A DNA stretch of 64,000 bases from Flavobacterium limi (GCF_010645075.1 NZ_JAADZV010000006.1:186001-250000), one strand, 5' to 3'. Positions 25,889-34,551 are shown, counted from the stretch's first letter. The notes: generated by a model from the sequence alone, not told the origin. Made by a program: numbers and translations.

Positions 25889-26836
25889 TTATTCTTTAAA
25901 TTGTATTATTCCAAAATTTGTCGCAATCCAAAGTGTGTTTTCACTATCAATACTTATGTCCAAGATAGTGTTTTTATAAATTCCATCTCTAAAAAGTATT
26001 GATGTTAATTCTCCATTTTTAGTGAATTTTATTAAACCGTTATTTGTTGCCATCCAGGCTGTATTGCTTTTGTCAACCTCAATATCTCTAACCATATGGT
26101 CTGAAATTTTTGAATTTGATTTATTGTAATGTTTCCAATGTTCATTTTCTTTAACTGAAAAACCACCATTTCCAAAACCACCACCACCATAGCCAATAAT
26201 CAATTTTGTTGGAGTTATGAATTTTACTGCTCTAACAACTGACAATTGAAGTTTATTAGTTTCTTCTTCGTAGAATTGCCATTTTTCTTCACTACCAATT
26301 ATCAAACCTTCGTTATGCCCAATAGCAATTTCATTTGTTGGGCTAATGTCTAATGCTCTAATTGTAATAGGTTTTGATGGTAATTTTATCTTGGTCCAAT
26401 TTTTTCCATCAAATTTCACTAAACCATTTCCTCCAAAGTATAAATTTCCATTTTTATCTTCGGCTATAGCTATAATTCCATTTATCTCTTTAAGTATTTT
26501 ACTTTCAATTTTATTAATTTTATGATCTGTTTTTATAATATAAAGTTCTTCTGGATTTGAAGTTGTTATCCACAGATTTCCAATTTTGTCTTGATAAATA
26601 GGACCAATATATTCTCCTTTTATTTCCTTTAAAGTTTCAAATTTCGAGTTATCAAAAATTGACAATCCAAGCTTTGATGTTCCAATATATTTTTTGTTTG
26701 ATTTAGTTTCAACTAAAATACTTTTAATATCATTTTCAGGAAGTTCTGAATTTTCAGATGAATAAAGTTTTAAAGAGGTTTGTGCATTTGTGTTTAAAGT
26801 AATAAAACCAAAAACTAAAATAAAAATTTGTTTCAT
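25889..26836 (-). CDS. Secreted beta-propeller protein with two-component-regulator-type repeats
   Basis: A 315-residue protein with a signal peptide (MKQIFILVFGFITLNTNA). Repeats of the Reg_prop type follow: DKIGNLWITTSN, DKNGNLYFGGNGLVKFDGKN, DKSNTAWMATNNGLIKF and DSENTLWIATNFGIIQF. These blades are typical of the sensor part of hybrid two-component proteins in Bacteroidota, but no histidine kinase or helix-turn-helix follows, so this is a stand-alone propeller outside the cytoplasm. Ligand and role are unknown. Base composition is more AT-rich than in the cco genes. It sits inside the cassette-like region and is opposite in strand to the cco operon. Confidence 0.75.
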   Translation of the reverse strand: MKQIFILVFGFITLNTNAQTSLKLYSSENSELPENDIKSILVETKSNKKYIGTSKLGLSIFDNSKFETLKEIKGEYIGPIYQDKIGNLWITTSNPEELYIIKTDHKINKIESKILKEINGIIAIAEDKNGNLYFGGNGLVKFDGKNWTKIKLPSKPITIRALDISPTNEIAIGHNEGLIIGSEEKWQFYEEETNKLQLSVVRAVKFITPTKLIIGYGGGGFGNGGFSVKENEHWKHYNKSNSKISDHMVRDIEVDKSNTAWMATNNGLIKFTKNGELTSILFRDGIYKNTILDISIDSENTLWIATNFGIIQFKE

Positions 26837-26859
26837 ATACGTTCTTTTGTGGTAAAATT

Positions 26860-26992
26860 ACAACTAACGTTCCCTTGCTACAATAGGTTTGGGGTTAAAA
26901 ATGCGTAATCTTTCGGATTTGCCTAAATTTCCCAAATACAAGACCATTTTTAAATTAAGCCAATTGCCCAAATCGCTTGTAGCAAGTGTTGT
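26860..26992. repeat. 133-bp imperfect palindrome between the two accessory genes
   Basis: CTTGCTACAA (26874-26883) and TTGTAGCAAG (26977-26986) are perfect 10-bp arms. Outside them ACAAC (26860-26864) pairs with GTTGT (26988-26992), leaving an unpaired TAACGTTCCC-like stretch on one side only. Inside, TTTGGG pairs with CCCAAA and AAAAATG with CATTTTT. The layout (outer core, asymmetric bulge, inner arms, long variable centre) recalls integron attC/VCR sites, but the canonical attC core consensus is not met. Confidence 0.65.
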
Positions 26993-27000
26993 ATGCAGGT

Positions 27001-27492
27001 TTATTCTTCAAGTTTTCGGTACCAAGTATTATAAGTTTTATTGCCCCAAAATCCTTTAATTTTTTCTGTTTGCAATTTTCCATTAGTTTTTACAATAATT
27101 AATTTGTTCTTTTTAAGAAAAAAAAGAGTATTTGGTAAAACTCTGTTTTGTCCACCAGAAGATAATGATTTGATTGTATTTTGAGTTTCGTTTATTCGTT
27201 TAGGAATTTCATCTTCCGCCAAAACCAAACTATCTTTATAAGTATTATTTTTCTTGTCAAATATTTTTAAAGTATCATTGATTTTTACGACTTCAAGTTT
27301 TAAAGTGTCGTTCGATATTAACCAGTTTCCATTAGTCCAGCTTGCTGATAAATCAAATTGCCAAGTATGTCTAAATTTATTATTTGCTAATAACTCAATT
27401 TTATTTCCAAAGGAATCTTTATATATTCCCAAATATTTGCTTTGAGAAAAACACATTGAAGAAAAGCAAAGAATTAAATATTTCAATTTCAT
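27001..27492 (-). CDS. Secreted protein of unknown function
   Basis: A 163-residue protein with a signal peptide (MKLKYLILCFSSMCFSQ) and a beta-rich mature part, beginning YLGIYKDSFGNKIELLANNK with a lipocalin-like pattern of strands (for example SWTNGNWLISNDTLKLEV). No catalytic motif is seen. It is flanked at equal short distance by GTTGTATGCA copies in inverted orientation (26988-26997 and the complement of 27516-27525), which marks it as the second unit of the cassette-like region. I do not recognise a named family. Confidence 0.65.
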   Translation of the reverse strand: MKLKYLILCFSSMCFSQSKYLGIYKDSFGNKIELLANNKFRHTWQFDLSASWTNGNWLISNDTLKLEVVKINDTLKIFDKKNNTYKDSLVLAEDEIPKRINETQNTIKSLSSGGQNRVLPNTLFFLKKNKLIIVKTNGKLQTEKIKGFWGNKTYNTWYRKLEE

Positions 27493-27516
27493 TTTAGATT
27501 CGGTTTTTCAAAACTT

Positions 27517-27583
27517 GCATACAACTTGTTTACATGCGAAATAAATATTCGCATATCTACCCAAATTTAGGTGTATATGCGAA
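27517..27583. repeat. Right boundary of the cassette-like region, with a 36-bp hairpin
   Basis: GCATACAAC (27517-27525) is the reverse complement of GTTGTATGC at 26988-26996. Next come ATGCGAA (27534-27540) and a hairpin: TTCGCATAT (27548-27556) pairs with ATATGCGAA (27575-27583), and ACC..AAA with TTT.GGT in between. The rest of the spacer to hemN (27584-27702) is AT-rich and shows nothing further. Confidence 0.6.
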
Positions 27584-27702
27584 GATTTGTTTCGTTTTAT
27601 ATTTTTCCAAATATAATATTTTTCGCTATAAATTAACTTTTTACCTCAATTATCTATAATAAAGAATATTTATTCAAAGTAATAATAAAATCACTGTACC
27701 TT

Positions 27703-29067
27703 TTAAACCGTCATAGAAAACAAATTCGTTTCCGGAGATTTTCTTTTTAAATGCAAATCAAAAGCCATGCAGATATTGCGTACAAAGGGTTTTCCGGCTT
27801 CCGTAATGCTGATTTTATTTTCTTTAATTACTAGTAACTGATCTTTTTCCATTTCTTTTAAATCCAGTAAAACAAAAGGAAGTTCTTCAAAATAAAGAGC
27901 TTCATTATTCCAGGAAGTTTCAAGTGTACAGGTTAAATTCAGGATGTGTTTTCGTATTATTAAATCTTCGTCATTTAAGATATGGCCTTTCACAACCGGG
28001 AGCTGGTCTGCATCTATCAATTGATAATATTCTTCGAGGTTTTTATGGTTTTGGGCAAAACTGTACCAGCTGTCGCTAATAGACGAAACACCCAAACCAA
28101 TCATCAATTGGGTTTTGGAGGCGCTGTAACCCATAAAATTTCTATGCAGCGTTTTATGCTGTGCCGCTTTGTACAAACTGTCAGGGGCTAAAGCAAAATG
28201 GTCCATGCCAATTTCATGATACCCATATTTAGAAAGCATTTTTTTTCCAATTTCGTACAGCTTTCTTTTTTCGGCATCTTTGGGCAGGTCTTCGTCGTTA
28301 AATCCGCGCTGTCCGTTTCCTTTAATCCACGGCACGTGTGCGTAGCTGTAAAAAGCCAGTCGATCCGGTTTTAGGGAATTTGTTTTTTCAATAGTATCAA
28401 TTACATCTTCAATTTTCTGAAAAGGCAATCCGAAAATAATATCATGCCCGATAGAAGTATAACCAATTTCTTTTGCCCAAAAAGTTACTTTGGCTACATT
28501 ATGAAACGGCTGAATGCGGTGAATCGCTTTCTGCACTTTTTCGGAATAATCCTGAACTCCAAAACTTACCCGGCGAAAGCCTAAATCATACAGTTTTTTG
28601 AGCTGTTCGTAAGTTGTATTGTTAGGATGACCTTCAAAACTGAATTCATAATTTCCGGCTTTATCAGCTAAATCAAAAATACCGTTTATAAGATTTTCTA
28701 AATTATTTACGGAGAAAAAAGTAGGGGTTCCACCGCCCAGATGGATTTCTTTTATAATGGGCCTTTCAGAAAGTAAATTGCAATATAAGCTCCATTCTTT
28801 TAAAACGGCCTGAATATATTTTTCTTCGACTGAGTGGTTTTTTGTAATTCGTTTGTTGCAGCCACAAAAGGTACACATGCTTTCGCAAAAAGGCAGATGA
28901 ATATACAAACTTATTCCGTTTTGTGAATTGCTTTCTGCAAATGATTTTTGAAGAGATTCAACCCATTTTTGTTGGGTAAAGTTGTTTTCATTCCAGTAAG
29001 GAACTGTAGGATAACTGGTATATCTTGGTCCCGGAACATTATATTTTTGAATCAGTGAAATTTCCAT
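27703..29067 (-). CDS. hemN: Oxygen-independent coproporphyrinogen III oxidase
   Basis: A 454-residue radical SAM enzyme that decarboxylates coproporphyrinogen III to protoporphyrinogen IX without oxygen. It begins MEISLIQKYNVPGPRYTSYP, as true HemN does. The cluster motif CESMCTFCGC (residues 61-70) gives CxxxCxxC and the fourth HemN cysteine, IHLGGGTPTFF follows, and the C-terminal HemN domain is complete. This distinguishes it from the shorter HemW. An Fnr-type box lies 51 bases upstream, which fits haem supply for the cbb3 oxidase at low oxygen. Confidence 0.95.
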   Translation of the reverse strand: MEISLIQKYNVPGPRYTSYPTVPYWNENNFTQQKWVESLQKSFAESNSQNGISLYIHLPFCESMCTFCGCNKRITKNHSVEEKYIQAVLKEWSLYCNLLSERPIIKEIHLGGGTPTFFSVNNLENLINGIFDLADKAGNYEFSFEGHPNNTTYEQLKKLYDLGFRRVSFGVQDYSEKVQKAIHRIQPFHNVAKVTFWAKEIGYTSIGHDIIFGLPFQKIEDVIDTIEKTNSLKPDRLAFYSYAHVPWIKGNGQRGFNDEDLPKDAEKRKLYEIGKKMLSKYGYHEIGMDHFALAPDSLYKAAQHKTLHRNFMGYSASKTQLMIGLGVSSISDSWYSFAQNHKNLEEYYQLIDADQLPVVKGHILNDEDLIIRKHILNLTCTLETSWNNEALYFEELPFVLLDLKEMEKDQLLVIKENKISITEAGKPFVRNICMAFDLHLKRKSPETNLFSMTV

Positions 29068-29117
29068 AAAAATTCATTTTAGAGATTCAAAATTACTTTG
29101 TCAGTTAAAAAATTAAA

Positions 29118-29131
29118 ATGATAAATATCAT
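29118..29131. promoter_or_regulatory. Fnr-type box upstream of hemN
   Basis: ATGATAAATATCAT is a dyad with core TGAT-AAAT-ATCA, 50 bases before the hemN start on the minus strand. The same motif stands before ccoS (19302), and a variant before ccoI (16799). Confidence 0.65.
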
Positions 29132-29143
29132 GTAGCCACAAAA

Positions 29144-29173
29144 AAAAGAGACTCATTACGAGCCTCTTTTTCT
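29144..29173 (-). terminator. Terminator after the gene at 29185-29661
   Basis: AAAAGAGACTC (29144-29154) pairs with GAGCCTCTTTT (29160-29170) at 10 of 11 positions around a 5-base loop. The complement of the A-rich left side gives a T run on the minus strand. It lies 12 bases past the stop and isolates hemN from this gene. Confidence 0.75.
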
Positions 29174-29184
29174 GAATTAAATAA

Positions 29185-29661
29185 CTAACGTGAAATAGAA
29201 TCCTGGATGATTTTAAGCCATTTTTTTGCAAACATATGATCCTGATAAACGCTGATCTGTTTGATGCGGTCATCATCAAAATCATAGAAAGGTATTGTGA
29301 TTTTTCTGGAAGTTTCTTTCTCCTGAAATTCGAAATCGATCTTGACAATTGTGTCCTGATTTCCTTCTGTAGTCAGGACCAATTTACAGGAAGAAACACT
29401 TTTTAGATCTACATAAGTTGATTCCTGCTGATTAGGATTGAAATTCATCAGGATAAACTTTCTGTGTTTTTGGTCTATAGTAAGCGTTTTATTGCTTTGG
29501 GATTCAGTTAAATCAAAATCCTGCGGATGCGTTGGATTGAATTTCTTTTTGATATTCAGGATTTTTGATTTGTTTGCAGCGCTCGATCGTGCTGAAAAAT
29601 AAATTGGTATTGCGACTATGATGGCAATCACAATACCAATTATGGTTACACTTGTTTCCAT
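29185..29661 (-). CDS. Membrane-anchored protein of unknown function
   Basis: A 158-residue protein with one N-terminal helix (VTIIGIVIAIIVAIPIYFSA) and a soluble part with a PH-like strand pattern (LTIDQKHRKFILMNFN, KLVLTTEG, KIDFEFQE) ending in a helix, HMFAKKWLKIIQDSIS. No enzymatic motif is visible. It is a single gene with its own terminator between hemN and a short secreted protein gene. No family name is offered. Confidence 0.65.
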   Translation of the reverse strand: METSVTIIGIVIAIIVAIPIYFSARSSAANKSKILNIKKKFNPTHPQDFDLTESQSNKTLTIDQKHRKFILMNFNPNQQESTYVDLKSVSSCKLVLTTEGNQDTIVKIDFEFQEKETSRKITIPFYDFDDDRIKQISVYQDHMFAKKWLKIIQDSISR

Positions 29662-29763
29662 GTTTTTAAAATTTTGGTAAATGATGAAATGATAAACAGT
29701 TTTATAGACAAACGGTTTATTTAATTTTGAAGAACTTTCTTCGGACTAAAATTTCATGTATTA

Positions 29764-30111
29764 CTACCAGAAAAAATGGAAAGGGTAGAGCATCAGTAAG
29801 ACCTTTTTACTCTGTGTATAAGATTGATTTGCAAAGTTTGAAGCTGATTCTAAAACCGTATGCTGAGGTATAACAGCTATTAAAGAATCAAACCATTTGA
29901 TTACAGCGGGATATTCAGTTTTTATGTTTGCAGCAAACTGATAACTGGTCTGTGGCTGTATAAAAGCTTGTGAGTCCGTAAAATCTTTAGAGAAATTGGT
30001 GTCCGTTTTTTGACTTTCGATTTGTTGCACAGAAATTTGGTTTGCCTGAGCGGCAAAAAATCCCATGATCAAAAGTGATACAAAAATAACGGTTTCACGA
30101 ATCCAATTCAT
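29764..30111 (-). CDS. Small membrane or secreted protein of unknown function
   Basis: A 115-residue protein whose N-terminus (ETVIFVSLLIMGFFAAQANQ) looks like a signal peptide or membrane anchor. The rest is polar, and it ends in the hydrophobic LLMLYPFHFFW. There is no recognisable domain. The reading frame has a normal ATG start and lies between two single-gene units on the same strand. It may be a lineage-specific gene. Confidence 0.5.
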   Translation of the reverse strand: MNWIRETVIFVSLLIMGFFAAQANQISVQQIESQKTDTNFSKDFTDSQAFIQPQTSYQFAANIKTEYPAVIKWFDSLIAVIPQHTVLESASNFANQSYTQSKKVLLMLYPFHFFW

Positions 30112-30177
30112 GGAGGCGAATTTAGTTCATAAAACACAATTAAAGAAATTTTAAGTGCTAATTACTTCTTAAAAGTT

Positions 30178-30204
30178 ATCCTCAACTTTTTGTGAGTTGA
30201 GGAT
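30178..30204 (-). terminator. Terminator after the DoxX gene
   Basis: ATCCTCAAC (30178-30186) and GTTGAGGAT (30196-30204) are perfect 9-bp arms. On the minus strand the stem is followed by AACTTTT. It begins 8 bases past the DoxX stop. Confidence 0.8.
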
Positions 30205-30212
30205 AATGTATG

Positions 30213-30635
30213 TTATTGCTGCATTTTGAAGTAATAATCAGCTGAATGTTTTCCTCCGCCATAGAACAGGAAGAATATACAAAGTAGCAATACTATTATT
30301 GCTAAAATCAGACTTTCGGAGTGCATGCGTCCCATAAAATTTACAAGTACGGCACCAAATAATACAGGTAACTGAGCTGCAATTGCCCAACGGGTCAGCA
30401 GCCCAAAAACAATCATTATCCCTCCAATCATGTGGGCTGGTGCGATATAATGCAAAAGAAACATTCCGCCACCATACTGATCAACAGGAGAAATTAAATC
30501 ATGCAGGTACTGAGCATTCGTGACAAATGAAACGCCTTTCATAAATAAAAAAACACCCAATACAATACGTACTAAATCCAATGGTAAATAAGTATGCGCA
30601 TTTGCCCACTTATTCAAACTTTTTACATTTTCCAT
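30213..30635 (-). CDS. DoxX family membrane protein
   Basis: A 140-residue protein with four membrane helices, including LPLDLVRIVLGVFLFMKGVS, HMIGGIMIVFGLLTRWAIAA, LPVLFGAVLVNFMG and ILAIIVLLLCIFFLFYGGGK. The GLLTRWA segment and the four-helix layout match the DoxX family, whose members are linked to thiol or quinone redox processes, although most have no proven role. It is a single gene with its own terminator. Confidence 0.85.
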   Translation of the reverse strand: MENVKSLNKWANAHTYLPLDLVRIVLGVFLFMKGVSFVTNAQYLHDLISPVDQYGGGMFLLHYIAPAHMIGGIMIVFGLLTRWAIAAQLPVLFGAVLVNFMGRMHSESLILAIIVLLLCIFFLFYGGGKHSADYYFKMQQ

Positions 30636-30760
30636 GATGATACGGGATTAAAGATTATATACACTAAAGTTACTAATTTTTAATCGTATATTTATTTTCA
30701 ACCCCTTGAAAATAAGTTTTTTACTTTTTATTTAACGTATTATTGAGAAATCCTGAAACG

Positions 30761-32389
30761 TTATACCTGAATCACACCTAAATTAAATGGTTTTTGGATA
30801 GGAGCGTGGTTTGCAGCCTCGATTCCCATAGAAATCCAGGTACGGGTTTCTAACGGATCAATGATAGCGTCTGTCCATAATCTGGAAGCGGCATAATAGG
30901 GTGAAGTTTGTTCGTCGTAACGTGCTTTTATTTTGTTGAATAATTCTGTTTCTTTGGCTTCATCGATGATTTCTCCTTTCGCTTTAAGCGAAGAAGCTTC
31001 AATTTGTGCTAATACTTTTGCAGCCTGAGTCCCTCCCATAACGGCAAGTTCTGCACTTGGCCAGGCAAAAATTAATCTCGGATCATAAGCTTTTCCACAC
31101 ATGGCATAATTACCTGCTCCGTAGGAGTTTCCAACAATTACAGTAAATTTAGGTACAACTGAATTGCTGACAGCATTGACCATTTTGGCTCCGTCTTTTA
31201 TAATGCCGCCATGCTCAGATTTTGACCCAACCATAAAACCTGTAACATCCTGCAAAAACACTAATGGAATTTTCTTTTGATTGCAGTTGGCAATAAAACG
31301 GGTAGCTTTGTCCGCGCTATCTGAGTAAATAACGCCTCCAAACTGCATTTCACCTTTTTTAGTTTTAACTACTTTTCTTTGGTTGGCAACAATTCCAACA
31401 GCCCAGCCGTCAATTCTGGCATAACCTGTAATTAGAGATTGTCCATAACCTTCTTTATAAGCTTCAAATTCAGAGTTATCAACCAAACGATTGATGATTT
31501 CCATCATATCATATTGCTCGTTTCGGGCTTTTGGTAAAATTCCGTAGATTTCATTTGGTTCTAAAGCTGGTTTTTCGGCTTTGATTCGGTTATAGCCAGC
31601 TTTATCATAATCGCCAATTTTATCTACAATGTTTTTTATTTTGTCTAAAGCGTCTTTGTCATCTTTCGCTTTGTAGTCGGTAACACCTGAAATTTCACAA
31701 TGTGTAGTGGCTCCGCCTAAAGTTTCATTGTCTATCGTTTCTCCAATAGCGGCTTTTACCAAATAACTTCCGGCAAGGAAAATACTTCCTGTTTTATCAA
31801 CAATCAAAGCTTCATCACTCATAATCGGTAAGTAAGCTCCTCCTGCAACACAACTGCCCATTACAGCTGCGATTTGGGTAATTCCCATGCTGCTCATTTG
31901 TGCATTATTTCTAAAGATGCGGCCGAAATGTTCTTTATCGGGAAAAATCTCGTCCTGCATTGGCAGATAAACCCCCGCGCTGTCTACAAGGTAAATGATT
32001 GGCAGTCTGTTTTCTATAGCAATTTCCTGCGCACGCAAATTTTTCTTCCCTGTAATAGGAAACCATGCACCGGCTTTCACTGTTGCATCATTGGCAACAA
32101 CAATACACTGTTTACCTTTAATATATCCTATTTTGATTACAACTCCTCCAGATGGACAGCCACCGTGTTCGGCATACATTCCTTCTCCTGCGAAACCTCC
32201 AATTTCAATACTTTTAGAATTTTCATCCAATAAATAAGCGATTCTTTCACGGGCTGTCATTTTGCCTTCAGCATGTAATTTCTCGATTCTTTTTTCGCCT
32301 CCGCCTAATTTTACTTTGGCAAATTTTTGTTTTAATTCTGAAAGAAGCAGTTTATTGTGATCTTCGTTTTTATTGAAGTTTAAATCCAT
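30761..32389 (-). CDS. Acyl-CoA carboxylase beta (carboxyltransferase) subunit
   Basis: A 542-residue cytoplasmic carboxyltransferase that moves CO2 from biotin to an acyl-CoA. Both crotonase-like halves are visible: LHAEGKMTARERIAYLLDEN then YLVDSAGVYLPMQDEIF with GSCVAGGAYLP in the first, and VFLQDVTGFMVGSKSEHGGI with VGNSYGAGNYAMCGKAY in the second. These features are nearest to methylcrotonoyl-/geranyl-CoA carboxylases (leucine breakdown) rather than to PccB, but substrate assignment is uncertain. The biotin subunit is not next to it, so it must be encoded elsewhere. Confidence 0.88.
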   Translation of the reverse strand: MDLNFNKNEDHNKLLLSELKQKFAKVKLGGGEKRIEKLHAEGKMTARERIAYLLDENSKSIEIGGFAGEGMYAEHGGCPSGGVVIKIGYIKGKQCIVVANDATVKAGAWFPITGKKNLRAQEIAIENRLPIIYLVDSAGVYLPMQDEIFPDKEHFGRIFRNNAQMSSMGITQIAAVMGSCVAGGAYLPIMSDEALIVDKTGSIFLAGSYLVKAAIGETIDNETLGGATTHCEISGVTDYKAKDDKDALDKIKNIVDKIGDYDKAGYNRIKAEKPALEPNEIYGILPKARNEQYDMMEIINRLVDNSEFEAYKEGYGQSLITGYARIDGWAVGIVANQRKVVKTKKGEMQFGGVIYSDSADKATRFIANCNQKKIPLVFLQDVTGFMVGSKSEHGGIIKDGAKMVNAVSNSVVPKFTVIVGNSYGAGNYAMCGKAYDPRLIFAWPSAELAVMGGTQAAKVLAQIEASSLKAKGEIIDEAKETELFNKIKARYDEQTSPYYAASRLWTDAIIDPLETRTWISMGIEAANHAPIQKPFNLGVIQV

Positions 32390-32478
32390 GATGTAGTATT
32401 GCTTTTATAAAAATAGTGTTGGCTAATTTACAAAATAGAAGTTAATTCCGAACGATTATAAATAGTAGTAAACAAAAA

Positions 32479-32504
32479 AAAACAGAAGCTAACTTCTGTT
32501 TTTA
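32479..32504 (-). terminator. Terminator after lpxD
   Basis: AAAAACAGAAG (32479-32489) and CTTCTGTTTTT (32494-32504) are perfect 11-bp arms around CTAA, with a T run at either end depending on strand. It lies 20 bases past the lpxD stop. Confidence 0.88.
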
Positions 32505-32524
32505 ATATATTTTTAAATGATGAA

Positions 32525-33523
32525 TTATTTTTTTGAATCACAGACAAGTCTCTTTAAAATAGCCCATTGTTTTAAGGCATCACGAGCTTCAACAGCAGGA
32601 TATCCAAGCATTGTTTTACCTGCAGGAATATCTCCTGTAACACCAGATCCGGCACCAACAACAGCGCCGTCACCAATTGTAGTGTGGTCTTTTATGGAAG
32701 CGCTTCCGCCAATGATAACCCCGTTTCCTAAAGTTACTGAACCGGCTAAACCACTATTTCCGGCCATTATACAAAATTTACCTAATTTGCTGTTATGTCC
32801 AATCTGGACTAAATTGTCGATTTTACAGCCATCACCCAAAATAGTAGAACTGAATTTTCCACGGTCAACACATGAATTCGCTCCAATTTCAACTCCGTTT
32901 CCGATAATTACGTTTCCAATTTGTGGAATTTTCACCAAGCCTTTTTCTTTACAAGGACGAAATCCAAATCCATCAGCCCCAATTGTTGCGTTTGGATGAA
33001 TAATACAGTCATTGCCAATGTGGCAGCGTTCGCGAACCACAGCTCCGGACCAGATTACAGTATTTTTACCAATAGTACATTCGTCAAGAATAGTAACATT
33101 TGGATAAATGGTGACATTTGCAGCAATTTCTACTTTTGGACCAATATAAGATCCTGCTCCAACTTTACTTCCTTCACCAATAATCGCTGTCTCGTCTATA
33201 ACTGCTGTTCTGTGAATTTCATTATGAAATACAGGACTGGGCGGGGCAAAAAGTGTCAGAATCTGAGACATGGCCAAATCAGCATTTTTTACTTTAATAA
33301 AAGCGCGATTATTTCCTGGTTCAATAGAAATGTCTTCATTAACAACTGCTACTGAGGCTTTTGAAGCCTCCCACAATTTTTCGTATTTTTTATTTCCTAT
33401 AAAAGAAATTTCAGAAGTCGTAGCTTTTTCTAATTGTTCTGTAGCAGTTATACATTGAGAAGTATTGCCATAAATTTCACCATTTATGACTTCGTTAATT
33501 TCTTGAATTGAATAGGATTTCAT
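32525..33523 (-). CDS. lpxD: UDP-3-O-acylglucosamine N-acyltransferase
   Basis: A 332-residue enzyme of lipid A synthesis that adds the N-linked hydroxyacyl chain from acyl-ACP to UDP-3-O-acyl-glucosamine. An N-terminal uridine-binding domain (about residues 1-100) is followed by a long hexapeptide-repeat beta helix (IGEGSKVGAGSYIGPKVEIA, then CTIGKNTVIWSGAVV). The catalytic His is in LVQIGHNSKLG (about 235-245). The C-terminal end has GYPAVEARDALKQWAILKRL, as usual. It stands alone, which differs from the lpxD-fabZ-lpxA order of proteobacteria. A long gene-free spacer lies upstream. Confidence 0.92.
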   Translation of the reverse strand: MKSYSIQEINEVINGEIYGNTSQCITATEQLEKATTSEISFIGNKKYEKLWEASKASVAVVNEDISIEPGNNRAFIKVKNADLAMSQILTLFAPPSPVFHNEIHRTAVIDETAIIGEGSKVGAGSYIGPKVEIAANVTIYPNVTILDECTIGKNTVIWSGAVVRERCHIGNDCIIHPNATIGADGFGFRPCKEKGLVKIPQIGNVIIGNGVEIGANSCVDRGKFSSTILGDGCKIDNLVQIGHNSKLGKFCIMAGNSGLAGSVTLGNGVIIGGSASIKDHTTIGDGAVVGAGSGVTGDIPAGKTMLGYPAVEARDALKQWAILKRLVCDSKK

Positions 33524-34046
33524 CTAATGAATTAAATTTTATTGGGGATTAATTTTCGCCAAATAAAATAAATTAGATTTGAATTACCTAATCTGGCTTT
33601 TAAGTTTTTTAAATAAATTTTAGAATAAGAACTTTTAAAGTATTTTTTTAACATTTAAAATAACGAATCAGTAATTGTTTTTAAAATTCCTGATTATCTT
33701 TTAGTGTGTGTTTTGTTGATGAAAAATTGACAAAAAACTTGTTTTGATTTTTTTTAAAAATATTTATTGATTGTAATATGTTGTTAATTAATGTTTTATG
33801 TCTGTTTGTTTAGTCCGGAAAAGTTCTGTGATAAGATTCCCAAATTTTTTAATAAAAGTAGAAGTTTCAATTTATTTTGAAGTTTTTACAAAATTTTCTT
33901 GATTAGAATAAATTAGTAAATATCTTTTTATCATTTTTAAAGATTAACAATCTGTAAATGAAACATTAATAAGAGAAAGTTTAATTTTTTTTTTTGTTAA
34001 AGTGATTTTGATGCTATTTTAAATGTTTTAAAAAGTAATTTAAAGA
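33524..34046. other. Gene-free AT-rich spacer upstream of lpxD
   Basis: The spacer is very AT-rich, with runs such as TTTTTTTTTT near 33990 and many short A/T blocks. I see no open frame of useful size, no convincing -33/-7 pair and no long inverted repeat in it. It should hold the lpxD promoter, since msrB on the far side reads the same way and ends at a terminator. Confidence 0.6.
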
Positions 34047-34083
34047 AAAAGCGATTCATTTTTTTTCAGAATGAATCGCTTTT
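34047..34083 (-). terminator. Terminator after msrB
   Basis: AAAAGCGATTCATT (34047-34060) and AATGAATCGCTTTT (34070-34083) are perfect 14-bp arms. On the minus strand the stem runs into TTTT. It begins 22 bases past the msrB stop. Confidence 0.88.
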
Positions 34084-34104
34084 AATATTTATCAATTTTT
34101 AATG

Positions 34105-34551
34105 TTACTCTTTTATTTTGGCGAGAGAAAGAGCATTTATGCAATATCGTAAACCACTTGGCTGAGGGCCATCGGGAAAAACATGCCCCAAATGCGCATC
34201 GCAGGTATTGCAGACTACTTCAACACGAATCATTCCGTATGATTTGTCGGCATGATATGCTATTGCATTTTCTTTGATTGGCTGAGTAAAAGAAGGCCAT
34301 CCTGTTCCTGATTCAAATTTCTCAGAAGCATCAAAAAGCAAAGTACCACAGCATTTACATTCGTAAATTCCAGGTTCAAATAAACTACACATTTCAGAAC
34401 TAAATGATCTTTCGGTTCCTTTTAAACGTGTTACCTGAAATTCTTCAGAAGACAGGAGCTGTTTCCATTCTTCTTCTGTTTTTTCCACTCGTTTTTCAGG
34501 AATTGGATTTCCTTTATTTGTAAAGTGAATTACATCTGCCCATTTTATCAT
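34105..34551 (-). CDS. msrB: Peptide-methionine (R)-S-oxide reductase
   Basis: A 148-residue cytoplasmic MsrB that reduces methionine-R-sulfoxide in proteins. The zinc site has two cysteine pairs, CKCC (about residues 74-77) and CNTC (about 122-125). GTGWPSFTQP and HLGHVFPDGPQPSGLRYC bring the catalytic Cys in the RYCIN segment near residue 140. Length is that of a stand-alone MsrB with no MsrA fusion. It lies 59 bases past prfB on the same strand and may share its transcript. Confidence 0.94.
   Translation of the reverse strand: MIKWADVIHFTNKGNPIPEKRVEKTEEEWKQLLSSEEFQVTRLKGTERSFSSEMCSLFEPGIYECKCCGTLLFDASEKFESGTGWPSFTQPIKENAIAYHADKSYGMIRVEVVCNTCDAHLGHVFPDGPQPSGLRYCINALSLAKIKE

Noticed and set aside
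26860..26992. A classical integron attC site
   Set aside because: The palindrome has attC-like layout, but the RYYYAAC/GTTRRRY core pair is not matched and no integrase gene is present in the window.
32517..33355. Plus-strand frames over lpxD
   Set aside because: They are shadows produced by the hexapeptide repeats of lpxD on the opposite strand.
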